Notes under the pieces: generated by a model
Told to the model about the DNA's origin: nothing
Databases searched by the model: none
Seen by the model: only the letters and a program-made list of their open reading frames with translations
Assembly (NCBI GenBank): GCA_016256075.1
Contig: SDVU01000089.1
Coordinates: 1-21,636, forward strand
From: Dictyocoela muelleri
Taxonomy: Eukaryota > Microsporidia
Reading direction: 5' to 3'
Length of the DNA: 21,636 bases
Program-made: the position numbers and the translations under genes
In this document: positions 8,215 to 17,029 of the stretch, piece by piece
Numbering within the stretch: position 1 is the stretch's first letter
How the letters are laid out: the number at the start of each line of letters is the position of its first letter

Positions 8215-8606
8215 TTTCTTTTTTCCAAAAACATATTTAAAATTTCTAAAGAAATCAGCTATATTTAAATTTATTTGCAAACAAAAAATTGACATAACTT
8301 TTACCGTTTTTTTTTAACTATTTCTAGAAAAAAATTAAATTTCAATTTATTTGTTTTTCCATTAAAATTTTTTATCTATTTAAGGAAAAAATAAATTTTT
8401 TTTATTATTGTATTCTCATTTGTCGAATTAGTTAATTAAATTAACATAAAAAGGACCACAACATCAAAATTACAAGTTTGAAAATTATTATTTATGAACG
8501 AGATTTTCAAGCGCCTTTCCATTTAAACACATTTTAATTTATTTTTAAAAGACGATTTTTTAACTGCCATAGAAAAATTTTGATCAAAAAGAAATAAGTT
8601 GTTTAA
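8215..8606. other. AT-rich region downstream of the helicase gene
   Basis: No gene or repeat is recognised. It must contain the 3' end and polyadenylation region of the minus-strand helicase (stop at 8607-8609). Poly-T and poly-A runs dominate. Confidence 0.5.
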
Positions 8607-10535
8607 TTACAACACGGTTCTGTCTTTTAAAAATTGATTAATTTCTTTTAAAATATTAGGGAAATCTTTGACTTGAGTCTTTTCTTTTACGTGAGGAGAT
8701 ATATACTTCTTTAGAAAAACGTATCTTTGATCAAGAAATACTATACCTGAAAAATCATCTTTATGTCGTATTGCTCTTCCAATAGCTTGATTAATCGAAG
8801 TCATGGCCATTAAAGTTGAATATTCGGGAAAAGCACGACATCTATAAGTCAATTCAAGTGATGGTGTTGGATACGGTATACCTATAATTATTAACAATCG
8901 GCACAATTCATCTTTGAAATCGGTTCCCTCACTAAATTTACCATTGACAACAGCAAATAAAATCGAATTTCTAGATTTTTTAAAATCATCTAACGTCGTT
9001 TCGTCCTCGAAAATTACATTTTTTCTAAATTTAAATTTTTCAATTTGTTTTTTGAACCTGAAAAGCATATTTTTACTAGGGAGAAAACACAAAATAGCAC
9101 CATTTTTAACAGTAACACTCAAATTATTAACAATTGTCAGACACTCTACGATAATTTCATCATTTGTACACTCAAAATTTAACTTTACTCTTCTTGATGG
9201 ACCATCGGTCAGAATAAAACTTACGAAGTTGTTGCAGATGCTAGGAAATGTAAAATGTTTTATTTCTCTGTTAAAAAGAGTTTTTATTTGATCTATTGGT
9301 TCCATCGTACCCCCGGCAAGAATAATTGATTTAAAGTCAAGTGTTTCTAAATAAATGGAAGGATCCATGGGAGTTATTTTAACCTGATCACTGTTGTAAA
9401 ATACCAAACAATTATCATCGCTGTAAGTCAAAAGATAGAAAAAATTTTTTATTTCAGGGCTATGAATGTGATCAGATATTTCAATAAAATTAAAATTATA
9501 TAGATCAAGCTTTAAAAGAAATTCGTTGACAGAAATTGCTGTTTCCGGTTTTCCTGTCATAAATTTTAAGATAGACTGTATTGTACTTAGAATGATCAAA
9601 TCAATGTTTTTTAAGTTTTCTGATTTTCTCTTAGAATTATTAACTTTGCGGTTAATTTCAACGCAGTATCTGCGAATTTCTTGAGAAGACAATACAGCAG
9701 TGTTAATTGAAATAAGTGTATTATATAAATTATGTGCCTCATCAACAACTATTATAGCATCACGTGTATTAATACCCGCACTTTTCCGACCTTCTTTGCT
9801 AAATAAAAGCGTGTATGGTAAAAATGTAATTTTTGCAGTTTTTGAAATTTCTTTGACCCCAAAATAGGGACAAAATCCGAATTTTTTGCCAACGGCTTTA
9901 AAATCCTCGATATCAACAAATCTACGTGAATTTTTTGAATCACAAAAATTGAAATTAGAAATATCGAGTTTTTTATTTTTAATATGACCTTCTAAAAGGC
10001 TCGACGATTCTTTTTTATTCGCTTCTAGCGATGGAATTTCAAAGTTTTCAAAATCATTAATTTTATTAAAGGATTTTACAGTCGTATCATATCTATTTGA
10101 TTTGTTTTGAACAGCATTCCCTCTAATTTGTTCAAAAAAATCATCTAATTCTTGATCGATATCAAGATAACTGCAAAACTCGGCATTTGTATAAAACTGG
10201 CATTCTCGAGATTTAATCATCTCACGACATTTATCATTTATAATATCCGGCTCTAATCGATTTATTTTATCATTTATACAATAAATACGCCTGCTCCCCA
10301 AAATTACAGCGTCTACCTCAGAAATACGCCTGAGTTCACGGAGTGATTGTTCTAATTGCACGTGTGTTCTTGATGTGTAAAATATTTGATTATCAAAATT
10401 TAAAACTGAATATAAAAGAGAAATGGTCTTGCCTGTTCCAGTTGGACTGCTGAAAATTCCTATTTCTTCGTTCTCAATTACTTCTGTTGCCTTTTCAATA
10501 AAATCTTTTTGAGAAGGGTAAAGCTTAAGAGTCAT
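8607..10535 (-). CDS. CHL1: CHL1/DDX11-type Fe-S DNA helicase (XPD/FANCJ superfamily)
   Basis: An intact 642-residue protein if started at the ATG at 10535 (MTLKLYPSQ). An open stretch continues seven codons upstream but has no ATG, and CCC lies five bases before this ATG, as is common in microsporidia. Family members unwind DNA 5' to 3' and act in sister-chromatid cohesion and replication in the nucleus. Visible: a Walker A SPTGTGKT at residues 30-37; TSRTHVQL motif Ia; four cysteines for a [4Fe-4S] cluster at 87, 103, 112 and 222 (LGSRRIYC, INDKC, ECQFY, FCPYF); DEAH box VVDEAHN at 265-268; AGGTMEP near the motif III/IV region; motif VI QAIGRAIRH at 583-591, followed by FLDQRY. LGSRR, INDKC and GGTMEP point to CHL1 rather than XPD or FANCJ. 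It is far shorter than yeast or human members (over 850 residues), chiefly through a reduced linker and insert, as expected for a compact genome. Confidence 0.9.
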   Translation of the reverse strand: MTLKLYPSQKDFIEKATEVIENEEIGIFSSPTGTGKTISLLYSVLNFDNQIFYTSRTHVQLEQSLRELRRISEVDAVILGSRRIYCINDKINRLEPDIINDKCREMIKSRECQFYTNAEFCSYLDIDQELDDFFEQIRGNAVQNKSNRYDTTVKSFNKINDFENFEIPSLEANKKESSSLLEGHIKNKKLDISNFNFCDSKNSRRFVDIEDFKAVGKKFGFCPYFGVKEISKTAKITFLPYTLLFSKEGRKSAGINTRDAIIVVDEAHNLYNTLISINTAVLSSQEIRRYCVEINRKVNNSKRKSENLKNIDLIILSTIQSILKFMTGKPETAISVNEFLLKLDLYNFNFIEISDHIHSPEIKNFFYLLTYSDDNCLVFYNSDQVKITPMDPSIYLETLDFKSIILAGGTMEPIDQIKTLFNREIKHFTFPSICNNFVSFILTDGPSRRVKLNFECTNDEIIVECLTIVNNLSVTVKNGAILCFLPSKNMLFRFKKQIEKFKFRKNVIFEDETTLDDFKKSRNSILFAVVNGKFSEGTDFKDELCRLLIIIGIPYPTPSLELTYRCRAFPEYSTLMAMTSINQAIGRAIRHKDDFSGIVFLDQRYVFLKKYISPHVKEKTQVKDFPNILKEINQFLKDRTVL

Positions 10536-10545
10536 AGATGGGTAG
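10530..10545 (-). promoter_or_regulatory. CCC motif at the helicase start
   Basis: On the minus strand the start context is TACTACCCATCTATGAC: CCC ends four bases before the ATG at 10535. C-rich triplets right before the start codon are a known microsporidian promoter feature. This supports the choice of start, but one triplet is weak evidence on its own. Confidence 0.4.
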
Positions 10546-10675
10546 TATAAAATCACACATGAAGTATAAAAAAATTAATTTAAAAAGAAGAATGAGAAAA
10601 AGATGAAATTAAAAAGAAGAATGAGAAATGTACCAAAACAAGAGTGAAAAAATAGATTTAAAAAGTAAATATATT
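10536..10675. other. Upstream region of the helicase with a duplicated block
   Basis: AATTTAAAAAGAAGAATGAG at about 10574-10593 recurs as AAATTAAAAAGAAGAATGAG at about 10604-10623, spacing about 30 bases. On the coding strand this gives two copies of CTCATTCTTCTTTTTAA within 100 bases upstream of the start, so it may be a promoter element or a simple duplication. Confidence 0.5.
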
Positions 10676-10845
10676 TTTCATGTGATATCCATAATTGCCA
10701 AACTGAAAATTGTCCTTTACTAGGGTATTTAGACTAAAAGTTGAGGATGTTTAAATTTTTCTCATTACTATTACTCTGTGATGAATACCAGTTGTATGTA
10801 GGATTTCTATTTTATCAATTTTCAACCTTTTTCTTATAATAGTCA
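10676..10845 (-). repeat. SINE-like repeat, copy F (3' part only, diverged)
   Basis: ATCCATAATTGCCAAAC matches ATCCATAGCTGCCAACC of copy C near its 3' end. Further on, GAATACCAGTTGTATGTAGG followed by ATTTCTATTTTATCAA matches the GAATCCGAGCTTTATACGAG and ATTTTCGTTTT blocks in the same order. The copy stops where the Merlin 2 end repeats begin, so it was either 5' truncated or cut by that insertion. Confidence 0.5.
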
Positions 10846-10894
10846 GCTTTAATAAGATTTTTATTTTCAACTGCTGCTTCCCGGAGTAACTTCT

Positions 10895-10958
10895 CACCGG
10901 GCCGAATTTTCACTGGGCCGAATTTTAACTGGGCCGAATTTTCATTGAGCCGAATTAT
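10895..10958. repeat. 16-bp tandem repeat, four units, at the Merlin 2 left end
   Basis: GGGCCGAATTTT occurs at 10899, 10915 and 10931 and as GAGCCGAATTAT at 10947, an exact 16-base period (unit close to GGGCCGAATTTTCACT). The last unit forms the outer inverted repeat with 12216-12235. Confidence 0.85.
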
Positions 10959-11075
10959 TTTAATTGGAGCTAGTCCTAAATCATCCTCAGAGAGACCTAG
11001 TCCGAAATTCCCCTGCCAGAGTGACCTAGTTCAACCCCCAATGCATAAATATAAAAAAAAAATATTACCCCTATT

Positions 11076-11969
11076 ATGAATTTTGAATTTTTAGAAAATG
11101 ATCTACAAGGGAAAAGTTACAAAGAACTCATGTATTGGTGTGTATCAAAAGGGCTACTACTATCAGAAAAGCTATGCAAGGATTGTTCTGCATATATGAC
11201 TTTGAAAGTTATAAAAGGAACAAAGACTGTCTAGCATGGCGATGCATTAGTAGAGGGTGCGTGTCGTTTAAAAAATATTATATTATTCGCTATAATAGTT
11301 TTTTTTCTCGTCTTTTGATTTAAAATTAAACATAATTTTAAAAATTATTGGCAAATATAGTGTAAGAACACCTTTACACGCCATTATCAACTCCATGCCA
11401 TCGGTTTCGGGAATTTAGATTATAAAAATAATAACTGTGTTAATCAAATAAATTCCAGAAACGGACTTCTCATCTAGAAAGCTTAGGAGGCAAATTCTAT
11501 TGAACGGGTAGATGAAACGAAGTTGAACTACAAATGTAAGTCTCATCGTGGTCGTTAACCTAATAAATGAACCAATGCATTTGTCATAGTAGAAACAATG
11601 AGTAGAACTGCTAGGATGTTTACAAGGGTTATACCTGATAAAAAGGCAACAACAATATTGCCTATAATTTGTGAATATGTAGTTTCTGGCTCGATTATTC
11701 ATACCGACTAGCATAGATCTTACAGCCAATTGACTCAAAATGGCTTTGAACATATGACAATATGTCATAAATATAATTTTATTGATAACAATAATAATGT
11801 TCATACCCAACATGTTGAATCAATGAATAATTTAATAAAAAGACAAATAAAAAACATGAATGGCGTTTTAACAAATAAGAGGGCACAATTTCTAAATGAG
11901 GTATTTTTTTTCTTTAATAACAACGAAAACATTTTGGAAATAATATTTGAAATAATTAAAGTAAAGTAA
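11076..11969 (+). pseudogene. Merlin (IS1016/ISXO2-like) transposase relic 2
   Basis: From ATG at 11076 the frame gives NFEFLENDLQGKSYKELMYW and a zinc-ribbon half CKDC; a frame change near 11215-11225 leads to CLAWRCISRGC, the other half. After a degraded middle, 11505-11969 is one frame holding all three catalytic positions: RVDETKLNYKCKSHRGR (Asp at 11511-11513), SIIHTD (second Asp) and HTQHVESMNNL (Glu). It contains three stop codons: two just after SHRGR and one directly after HTD. The C terminus is long and asparagine-rich and ends at 11967-11969. It is closest to Merlin 1 in this window (shared CHKYxFI, xHTQxVExxNNL) and keeps its first Asp, unlike that copy. Confidence 0.8.
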
Positions 11970-11984
11970 TTTAATTCAATTTAA

Positions 11985-12060
11985 ATTTATTAAATTTATT
12001 ATTTTTATTTTTATTATTTTTATTACTTTTATTATTTTTTATTATTTTTATTATTTAATA
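11985..12060. repeat. TTTTTATTA microsatellite-like tract
   Basis: A purely A/T tract with repeating ATTTTTATT units directly after the Merlin 2 transposase. No other signal is seen. Confidence 0.7.
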
Positions 12061-12114
12061 GCTAGTCCAAAATTTCCCCGGGGAAAATTTTTGACTATCT
12101 CCTTTTAATTCTTT

Positions 12115-12209
12115 AACACCTTTAAAAAAATATTCAAAATTAATAATGTAAATTAAATATTTAAATTAATGTGTTTTTTTTTTAATTTTGAATATTTTTT
12201 GAAGGTGTT
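12115..12209. repeat. Inverted repeat (hairpin) near the Merlin 2 right end
   Basis: The arm at 12115-12142 (AACACCTTTAAAAAAATATT and on) is repeated inverted at 12183-12209 with one substitution and one base of length difference in an A run; the loop is about 40 bases. It may be part of the Merlin right terminus or a small foldback insertion. Confidence 0.75.
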
Positions 12210-12312
12210 GGAAAATAAAATAATTCGGCTCAGTGAGACTGAACCGTTTACTGTATGGGTTATAAATCCTAACGAATTCTTCTGTTAATTTTTATTAAAC
12301 CAAATATTAGGC

Positions 12313-12483
12313 TCAAAGTGTAAATAGGGTCACCATTTTGAGTGTCTTTATTTTTAATTTTGCCACACCTGTTTTTAATGCAGGAACGAAAAAAAACACA
12401 AGCAAAATAGTCAAAAAATATACAATTGGTAACAAAAACATCGCATACCCAAGGCGTGATGTTGTAGTTAGTAACTGTATCAT
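12313..12483 (-). CDS. Small single-span membrane protein candidate, 56 residues
   Basis: A minus-strand frame from ATG at 12483 to TGA at 12313-12315. Residues 1-11 are polar and end in SRLG; about 13-36 form a strong hydrophobic span (MFLLPIVYFLTILLVFFFVP); the tail is short and basic (KTGVAKLKIKTLK). Codons are visibly less AT-rich than the flanks, with CGC, GGG, GCG and GTG used, unlike random AT-rich DNA. The frame stays open about eight codons further upstream without another ATG. I do not recognise a family; its size suits a small subunit of a membrane complex, but that is inference only. It lies between the Merlin 2 right end and the 3' end of SINE copy C, which sits about 50 bases upstream of its start. 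Confidence 0.45.
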   Translation of the reverse strand: MIQLLTTTSRLGYAMFLLPIVYFLTILLVFFFVPALKTGVAKLKIKTLKMVTLFTL

Positions 12484-12535
12484 TTTTTGATCAGTTTGCT
12501 CATTTTTTTAAATTATTTTGCGTTTATATTTTTTT

Positions 12536-12907
12536 TACATGCTGACAGCATCCATAGCTGCCAACCCAGAGATTTGTCTCCGAAATAGTCTTATTACCTT
12601 TGGTTCTTGGTGTTCCGATAATATGTCATTGCCCAACCTATAGAATCCGAGCTTTATACGAGATTTTCGTTTTTTTTTCAATGACTAGCAAGTTACAGGT
12701 AATTGGCTGCATTTAATGAATTTTAATTTTCATCACTTTTTCTGCCGGGATTAGTCGACGCACTCATCACCACACCTAGGAGAGCCTTTTCTACTTAATT
12801 GCATACTAGACCATGTCTTAATCAGCTATATCACACTGGAAAGGCTGTATATTATTACTATATTTTATATTTTTTGACCTCTTAATGTCATGTCATCATT
12901 ATTTATT
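12536..12907 (-). repeat. SINE-like repeat, copy C (head degenerate or lost)
   Basis: Strongly similar to copy A over its body: CTTGGTGTTCCGATAATA, ACACCTAGGAGAG, TTAATCAGCTATA and CTTAATGTCAT all recur in the same order. The 3' end (TACATGCTGACAGCATCCAT on the plus strand, from 12536) matches copy D very closely. Similarity is clear to 12907. Beyond it, GTCACAGGACTATGAA and GAGTGTCCACT (to about 12945) may be a shortened remnant of the tRNA-like head, but the B box is not intact. Confidence 0.75.
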
Positions 12908-13109
12908 GTCACAGGACTATGAATGTCTCAAGTCTATGAGTGTCCACTAAAAAAATTTTAAAAATAAATTTTATTTAAAATAATTAAAAACTAAAAATAT
13001 TTTTTTTAAATTTTTAAACATGAATATTTTAATCATTATTCGAGGGATATTTTTTATTAAATTTATAAATTCATAATAATATTAAATTAAAGAACTTTAA
13101 GGAGTTCCG

Positions 13110-14053
13110 GGACTTTAATGCCTACATTTCAGTATAAAAATAAATAAAAAACAACCCTTAAAAAAAACGATCAACTCATAAAAATTTTTATTAAATTATC
13201 CTCAATTATTCTCCAGTATTCCTTTTAAACACAAATAAAGCCAATTTATACTTTAAAAATAGCGTATTAAAGTACCTTTTTCCAACAAATTTTTTAATAG
13301 CATACCAATTGCCTTCTATAGTGTTTGTGTGGACTCCTGTCAATGGATCCACAAAACAATCGCTATGATTAACTGGTGAATGTAAATAGTAGCTACTTAT
13401 ATTACTATACCCGCGCCAACAGTCTGTATATACTTTAGTACCTACTAATACATTTCTTCTGATTAATGATTCCAAAGTTGAGGAATCACGCTTTTTAACA
13501 ATTTATAAGAATATCTTGCGTGATTCTGACCTTTCAACACCACCAACTACCCAGGTACCTCTAACACGATGCCCCCGGTTATATTTACGCTTCCCAAACT
13601 TTGATTCATCGATTTCCACGACTAACTGATCACCTCCTATTAAAAACTTTCGATTAAACTGAATCACTAATCTACCAAAATTTATAAGGATACCCCTTAC
13701 TTTTTTCCCATCGACTTCTAATTCGTCCGGAATCTCACCCGTATCCTTCCCGTTAAATAAATACAACACAATTCTTAGTACTTTTGTCCATGATATATGC
13801 AAATTACTAATCATGGTATTCTCCAGTGCCGAAAAGCGTCTTTGACAACCTCTTCGCCGGCATCTAACTCTAAGAATATCGACATCAATCAACTTTACTC
13901 TCCCCAAACATTTTTTTACACAACAATAAATCAACATGCTCAAGAGTAGCTACTCTAAACTCTTCCAAAACCACATCCATCACTCTTTTTCTTATCATTT
14001 TTGAAGGGTTATTTTTTATTTATTTTTATACTGAAATGTAGGCATTAAAGTCC
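13110..14053 (-). mobile_element. Merlin-family DNA transposon 3, young, 50-bp terminal inverted repeats
   Basis: The left end (13110-13159, starting GGACTTTAATGCCTACATTT) and right end (14004-14053) are inverted repeats of 50 bp with a single mismatch. The 944-bp element holds one transposase region on the minus strand. The flanks (GGAGTTCCG and TGCACAGCC) do not show a target duplication. Near-identity of the ends marks it as the youngest transposon here. It lies beside, or within the former span of, the Ty3 fossil that starts at about 14188. Confidence 0.9.
13206..13998 (-). pseudogene. Merlin (ISXO2/IS1016-like) transposase, nearly intact
   Basis: From ATG at 13998 the frame runs MIRKRVMDVV to HVDLLLCKK. 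A run of seven A near 13914-13920 shifts frame; with six A the zinc ribbon would read CKKC followed by CRRRGC. The body then stays in one frame: GNxx-type core with VEIDESKFGKRKYNRGHRV (catalytic Asp at 13608-13610), VYTDCWRGY (Asp at 13422-13424) and HTNTIEGNW (Glu at 13314-13316), with the usual VNHS and FVDP landmarks. One in-frame TAA at 13503-13505 falls between KIFL and IVKKRD. About 264 codons, a normal Merlin size. All catalytic residues are present, so only two changes separate it from an open frame. It belongs to a different subgroup from Merlin 1 and 2. Confidence 0.9.
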
Positions 14054-14187
14054 TGCACAGCCGAATTGTATAATAAGGATTTGCTTGGATGATTAAGTTT
14101 CAGATGAATTTTTAAATAAAAAATTAGATATTATTGACGTAGGTATTATTATTCTAGCATTTCTATCTTTTAACAAACAAAATTCTT

Positions 14188-16060
14188 TTAATACAATTTT
14201 TTATAATTTTCTTTCATTTTAATGCCTTTTTGAATCTTTTCGATTTCATTGGCAATACTTGATGAATAGCTAAGTTTATTTAATCTTGATAATTTATCGT
14301 CTATTATGTTTTTGGAACCCTTAATGTATTTTAATGTGAAGTTAAAATCCATCAGAGCGATTTTACATTTATTGATCCTGTTACTGATATTATTTTCATG
14401 TATTAATTTCGCATGATCAGTATAAACTATAATTTTAGACCCAAATAACAATCTTTTGAAATTATTGAGCGATTTAAATGTAGACACCATTTCTTTCTCA
14501 GTAACACTGTAATTAATTTCGGATTTAGATAAATATTTACTAAAAAAACCTGCAGCTTTACATTTTTTTTTCAACACTGAGCTTATAGAATAGTTAGAAG
14601 CATCACATTCTAATACAAATTCTTTATTGAGATCTGGATTAACTAAAAGCGTATTTTTCTTGATTAAATATATCATGTTTTCAACGATTTTTTTGTCTTC
14701 TTCATTCTAAATTAAATTTCCATTTTTCTTGGTTTTAATGTTTAATTTGCTTATTTTATTACTGAAATTTGATATGAATGGCCGAAAACATTCTAATGTT
14801 CCTATTATACTTTTAACCATTTTCCTCGTAACTCGACCCATTTTAGGTATTTTTAAATAAATTGAGTCAACTCTGCTGATATCTGCTTGTATTATATTTT
14901 TAAATTTTATTACCTAAGTAAACTACTTCTGATAAACAAAAATTACTTTTACTGAAATTAATGCTGATATTCATTTTGGATAATCTATTTAACACTTCTT
15001 TTAATAAAATATAATGTTTTTCAATTGTATCTGAACTTATTAGTAAATCATCAATAAATATTTTTACGTATGGAAGGCCTCTAAAAATATCAGACATGAT
15101 GCTTTGGGAAAATATAGTTGCTGTTTTAATACCAAATAGAACTCTTGTATATTCGTACTGTCCCCATGGTAAAACGAACGATGAAAATTTCACTATCTTG
15201 TTCATTAATTTGAATATTATGAAATCCTTTTGTAAAATCTTGCTGTGAAAAATAATTTTTACCTTTTAACGTGTAAATATGATCCTAAATTTCCGGAAAA
15301 GGGTAGCCAGAATCATCTAATATTTTATTCAAAACTAGATAATCTAGAACTAATCTAATGTCACCATTTCTTTTTATTATTGGAAATGCTGGTGAAGGAT
15401 AATCAGACTTGCTATGAGAAATTATGCCTTGATCTAACAAATTTTTTACATCATAAAAATATTTATAGGGAATTGGATAAAGCATCTTTTTAATTATTTT
15501 TGGATCCTTTAAAGCTATTCTGAAATAACAATCTGGTATTTTTCCTAATAAACAGTTTTTGTTTTTAAAATCATAAATTAAATAATAGATTTTATCTTCG
15601 TAATTTTCTTCCATGTTTATTTTATTAAGTTTTGTATTTTCGAAAAAGGAATCGTCTGGATCATGGTATTTAGTATAAAACATTTCACAATCTAAATTTA
15701 TTGTTACAAATGGAAAATTTAATGTCATGTTATTGAAATCTATATTAGCTTTTTCTTTTGTTAGAAAATCTAATCCCAATATAATATTGATGTCTAGATT
15801 TTCTATTATATCTAATTTCTGTTTTAATAGACGTTTTTTATTATTTTCGATGTAGAAATTTAAATTTACAAAGCTTTTAGTAAATATTTTTTTTACTATT
15901 TACAAGAAATACAGAATTTATGTCATTTTCTATTTTTAAAGATAATGTTTTAACTAATTTTTGAGAAGTGAAACTATTACTAGCACCAGTGTCTATTAAA
16001 GCATTCTCGTTCTTATTGTCAATCTTTAAAAAATTTTTTAAAAAAATTATCTGAAGTTTT
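14188..16060 (-). mobile_element. Broken Ty3/Gypsy-type LTR retrotransposon fossil
   Basis: Minus-strand pol pieces lie in the order expected of Ty3/Gypsy elements: a retropepsin-like protease part (about 15700-16060), reverse transcriptase (about 14900-15650, with the F-I-D-D catalytic box) and RNase H (14188-14676). No integrase part and no long terminal repeats were recognised. The stretch 16060-16990 lies where gag would be, but gag was not positively identified. The copy is broken by several changes (about six or more), so it is an old fossil, of clearly greater age than Merlin 3 next to it. Confidence 0.75.
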
Positions 16061-16990
16061 ACTTCAAAAACTATATAGTTAGAACTTTCTTTATTTATAG
16101 AGCTACTTCGCGATTTAAAAACCCTATTTTTATTTTTTGCTTTCAGTGTGAAACAATCTTCTTTAGATTGGCTTGATTTTTTGTGATACTGTCACAATTT
16201 TGATATTTTTATCTCTTTTATAAATTTCTAAAGCTTCATTTATCATATATTTTTGACTGTGTTTTTGAATCATATTTGAATTTTTCTGTTCATAAAATTG
16301 TGTTTCTAAAGCTTGCTCAAGATTTAACAATTTTTTAATAGCTTCTTTTTTATCGAATATATCATGTTTAGACAGAAACAGTGTTGTATTTTTAGTGATT
16401 CTTCAAAAAACGATTCTTCAAATTTTATCGTTTGAATATTTTTATTGTAATTTTTTGAAATCAAAAATTCTTCAAGTGCCTTTTCTTGATCGAAAACATA
16501 ATATTTTAAGAAAATAAAGTCTGTCTGTTTAATTCTTTTAAATTTTTCAGAATAATATTATGCCGTATTTTTGTAATATTTCGATTTATGTATAGCTTGT
16601 ATACATTTCTCTAAACTTGTAAAAGTTTATATTTCATCGAATTATTCTTCTGGGACAATGTTTTTAAGAATTTGTATAGATTCTTTCTCTTTTCATCCCG
16701 TCTTCTTAACAGCACTTCAGAATTCCTTTATCCAGACTAATATATCTTTTTCAAAGATATTGGATAGAATTGCAATGTTACCTTTAATTTCCAGATGGGT
16801 TTATTTTATTTTATGATGTAGCTAAATGTTTTGATGTCGGTTTGTTTTTCATTATTTGATTCTTTTTCATTTTGTTTCAAGGATGTATTTATCCTGTGGG
16901 CAGTTACCCAACTACGCGTAGAATTAAAATATAAATCTAACAAAGATTTTGTATAATTGTTTTTATTCATAAAAACAGACATGCTCATGA
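16060..16990 (-). other. Uncharacterised AT-rich stretch beside the Ty3 fossil
   Basis: Short open pieces on the minus strand with lysine- and asparagine-rich translations occur here, but none is recognisable. It may be the upstream (gag) portion of the fossil. No host gene is supported. Confidence 0.35.
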
Positions 16991-17029
16991 AAATTCACCT
17001 CTTTAAATATCTTTATCAATAAAACTTTT

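Larger units (their letters stand above)
10895..12245 (+). mobile_element. Merlin-family DNA transposon 2, complex ends
   Basis: A transposase relic (11076-11969) lies between nested inverted repeats. The outer pair is CATTGAGCCGAATTATTTTA (10943-10962) and its inverted counterpart at 12216-12235, with one mismatch in 20. An inner pair contains CTAGTCC followed by AAATTCCCC-like sequence (about 10997-11014 and about 12062-12087). Outside the left outer repeat is a 16-bp tandem array. Boundaries are approximate and no target duplication was identified. Confidence 0.6.

Noticed and set aside
8914-9291. Plus-strand 125-codon open frame
   Set aside because: It is antisense to the well-supported CHL1 coding region.
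10895-10958. CRISPR-like array
   Set aside because: Units are contiguous with a 16-base period and no unique spacers, in a eukaryotic context.
11415-11813. Minus-strand 132-codon open frame with hydrophobic stretches
   Set aside because: It is antisense to the Merlin 2 transposase, whose catalytic blocks are clear on the other strand.
13206-13998. Bacterial IS1595/IS1016 insertion sequence, suggesting contamination
   Set aside because: The protein is related, but eukaryotic Merlin elements share this family, and base composition and neighbours are continuous with the rest of the window.
16806-16988. Minus-strand 60-codon open frame
   Set aside because: No recognisable domain; it lies in the decayed zone between the Ty3 fossil and the Tigger relic.
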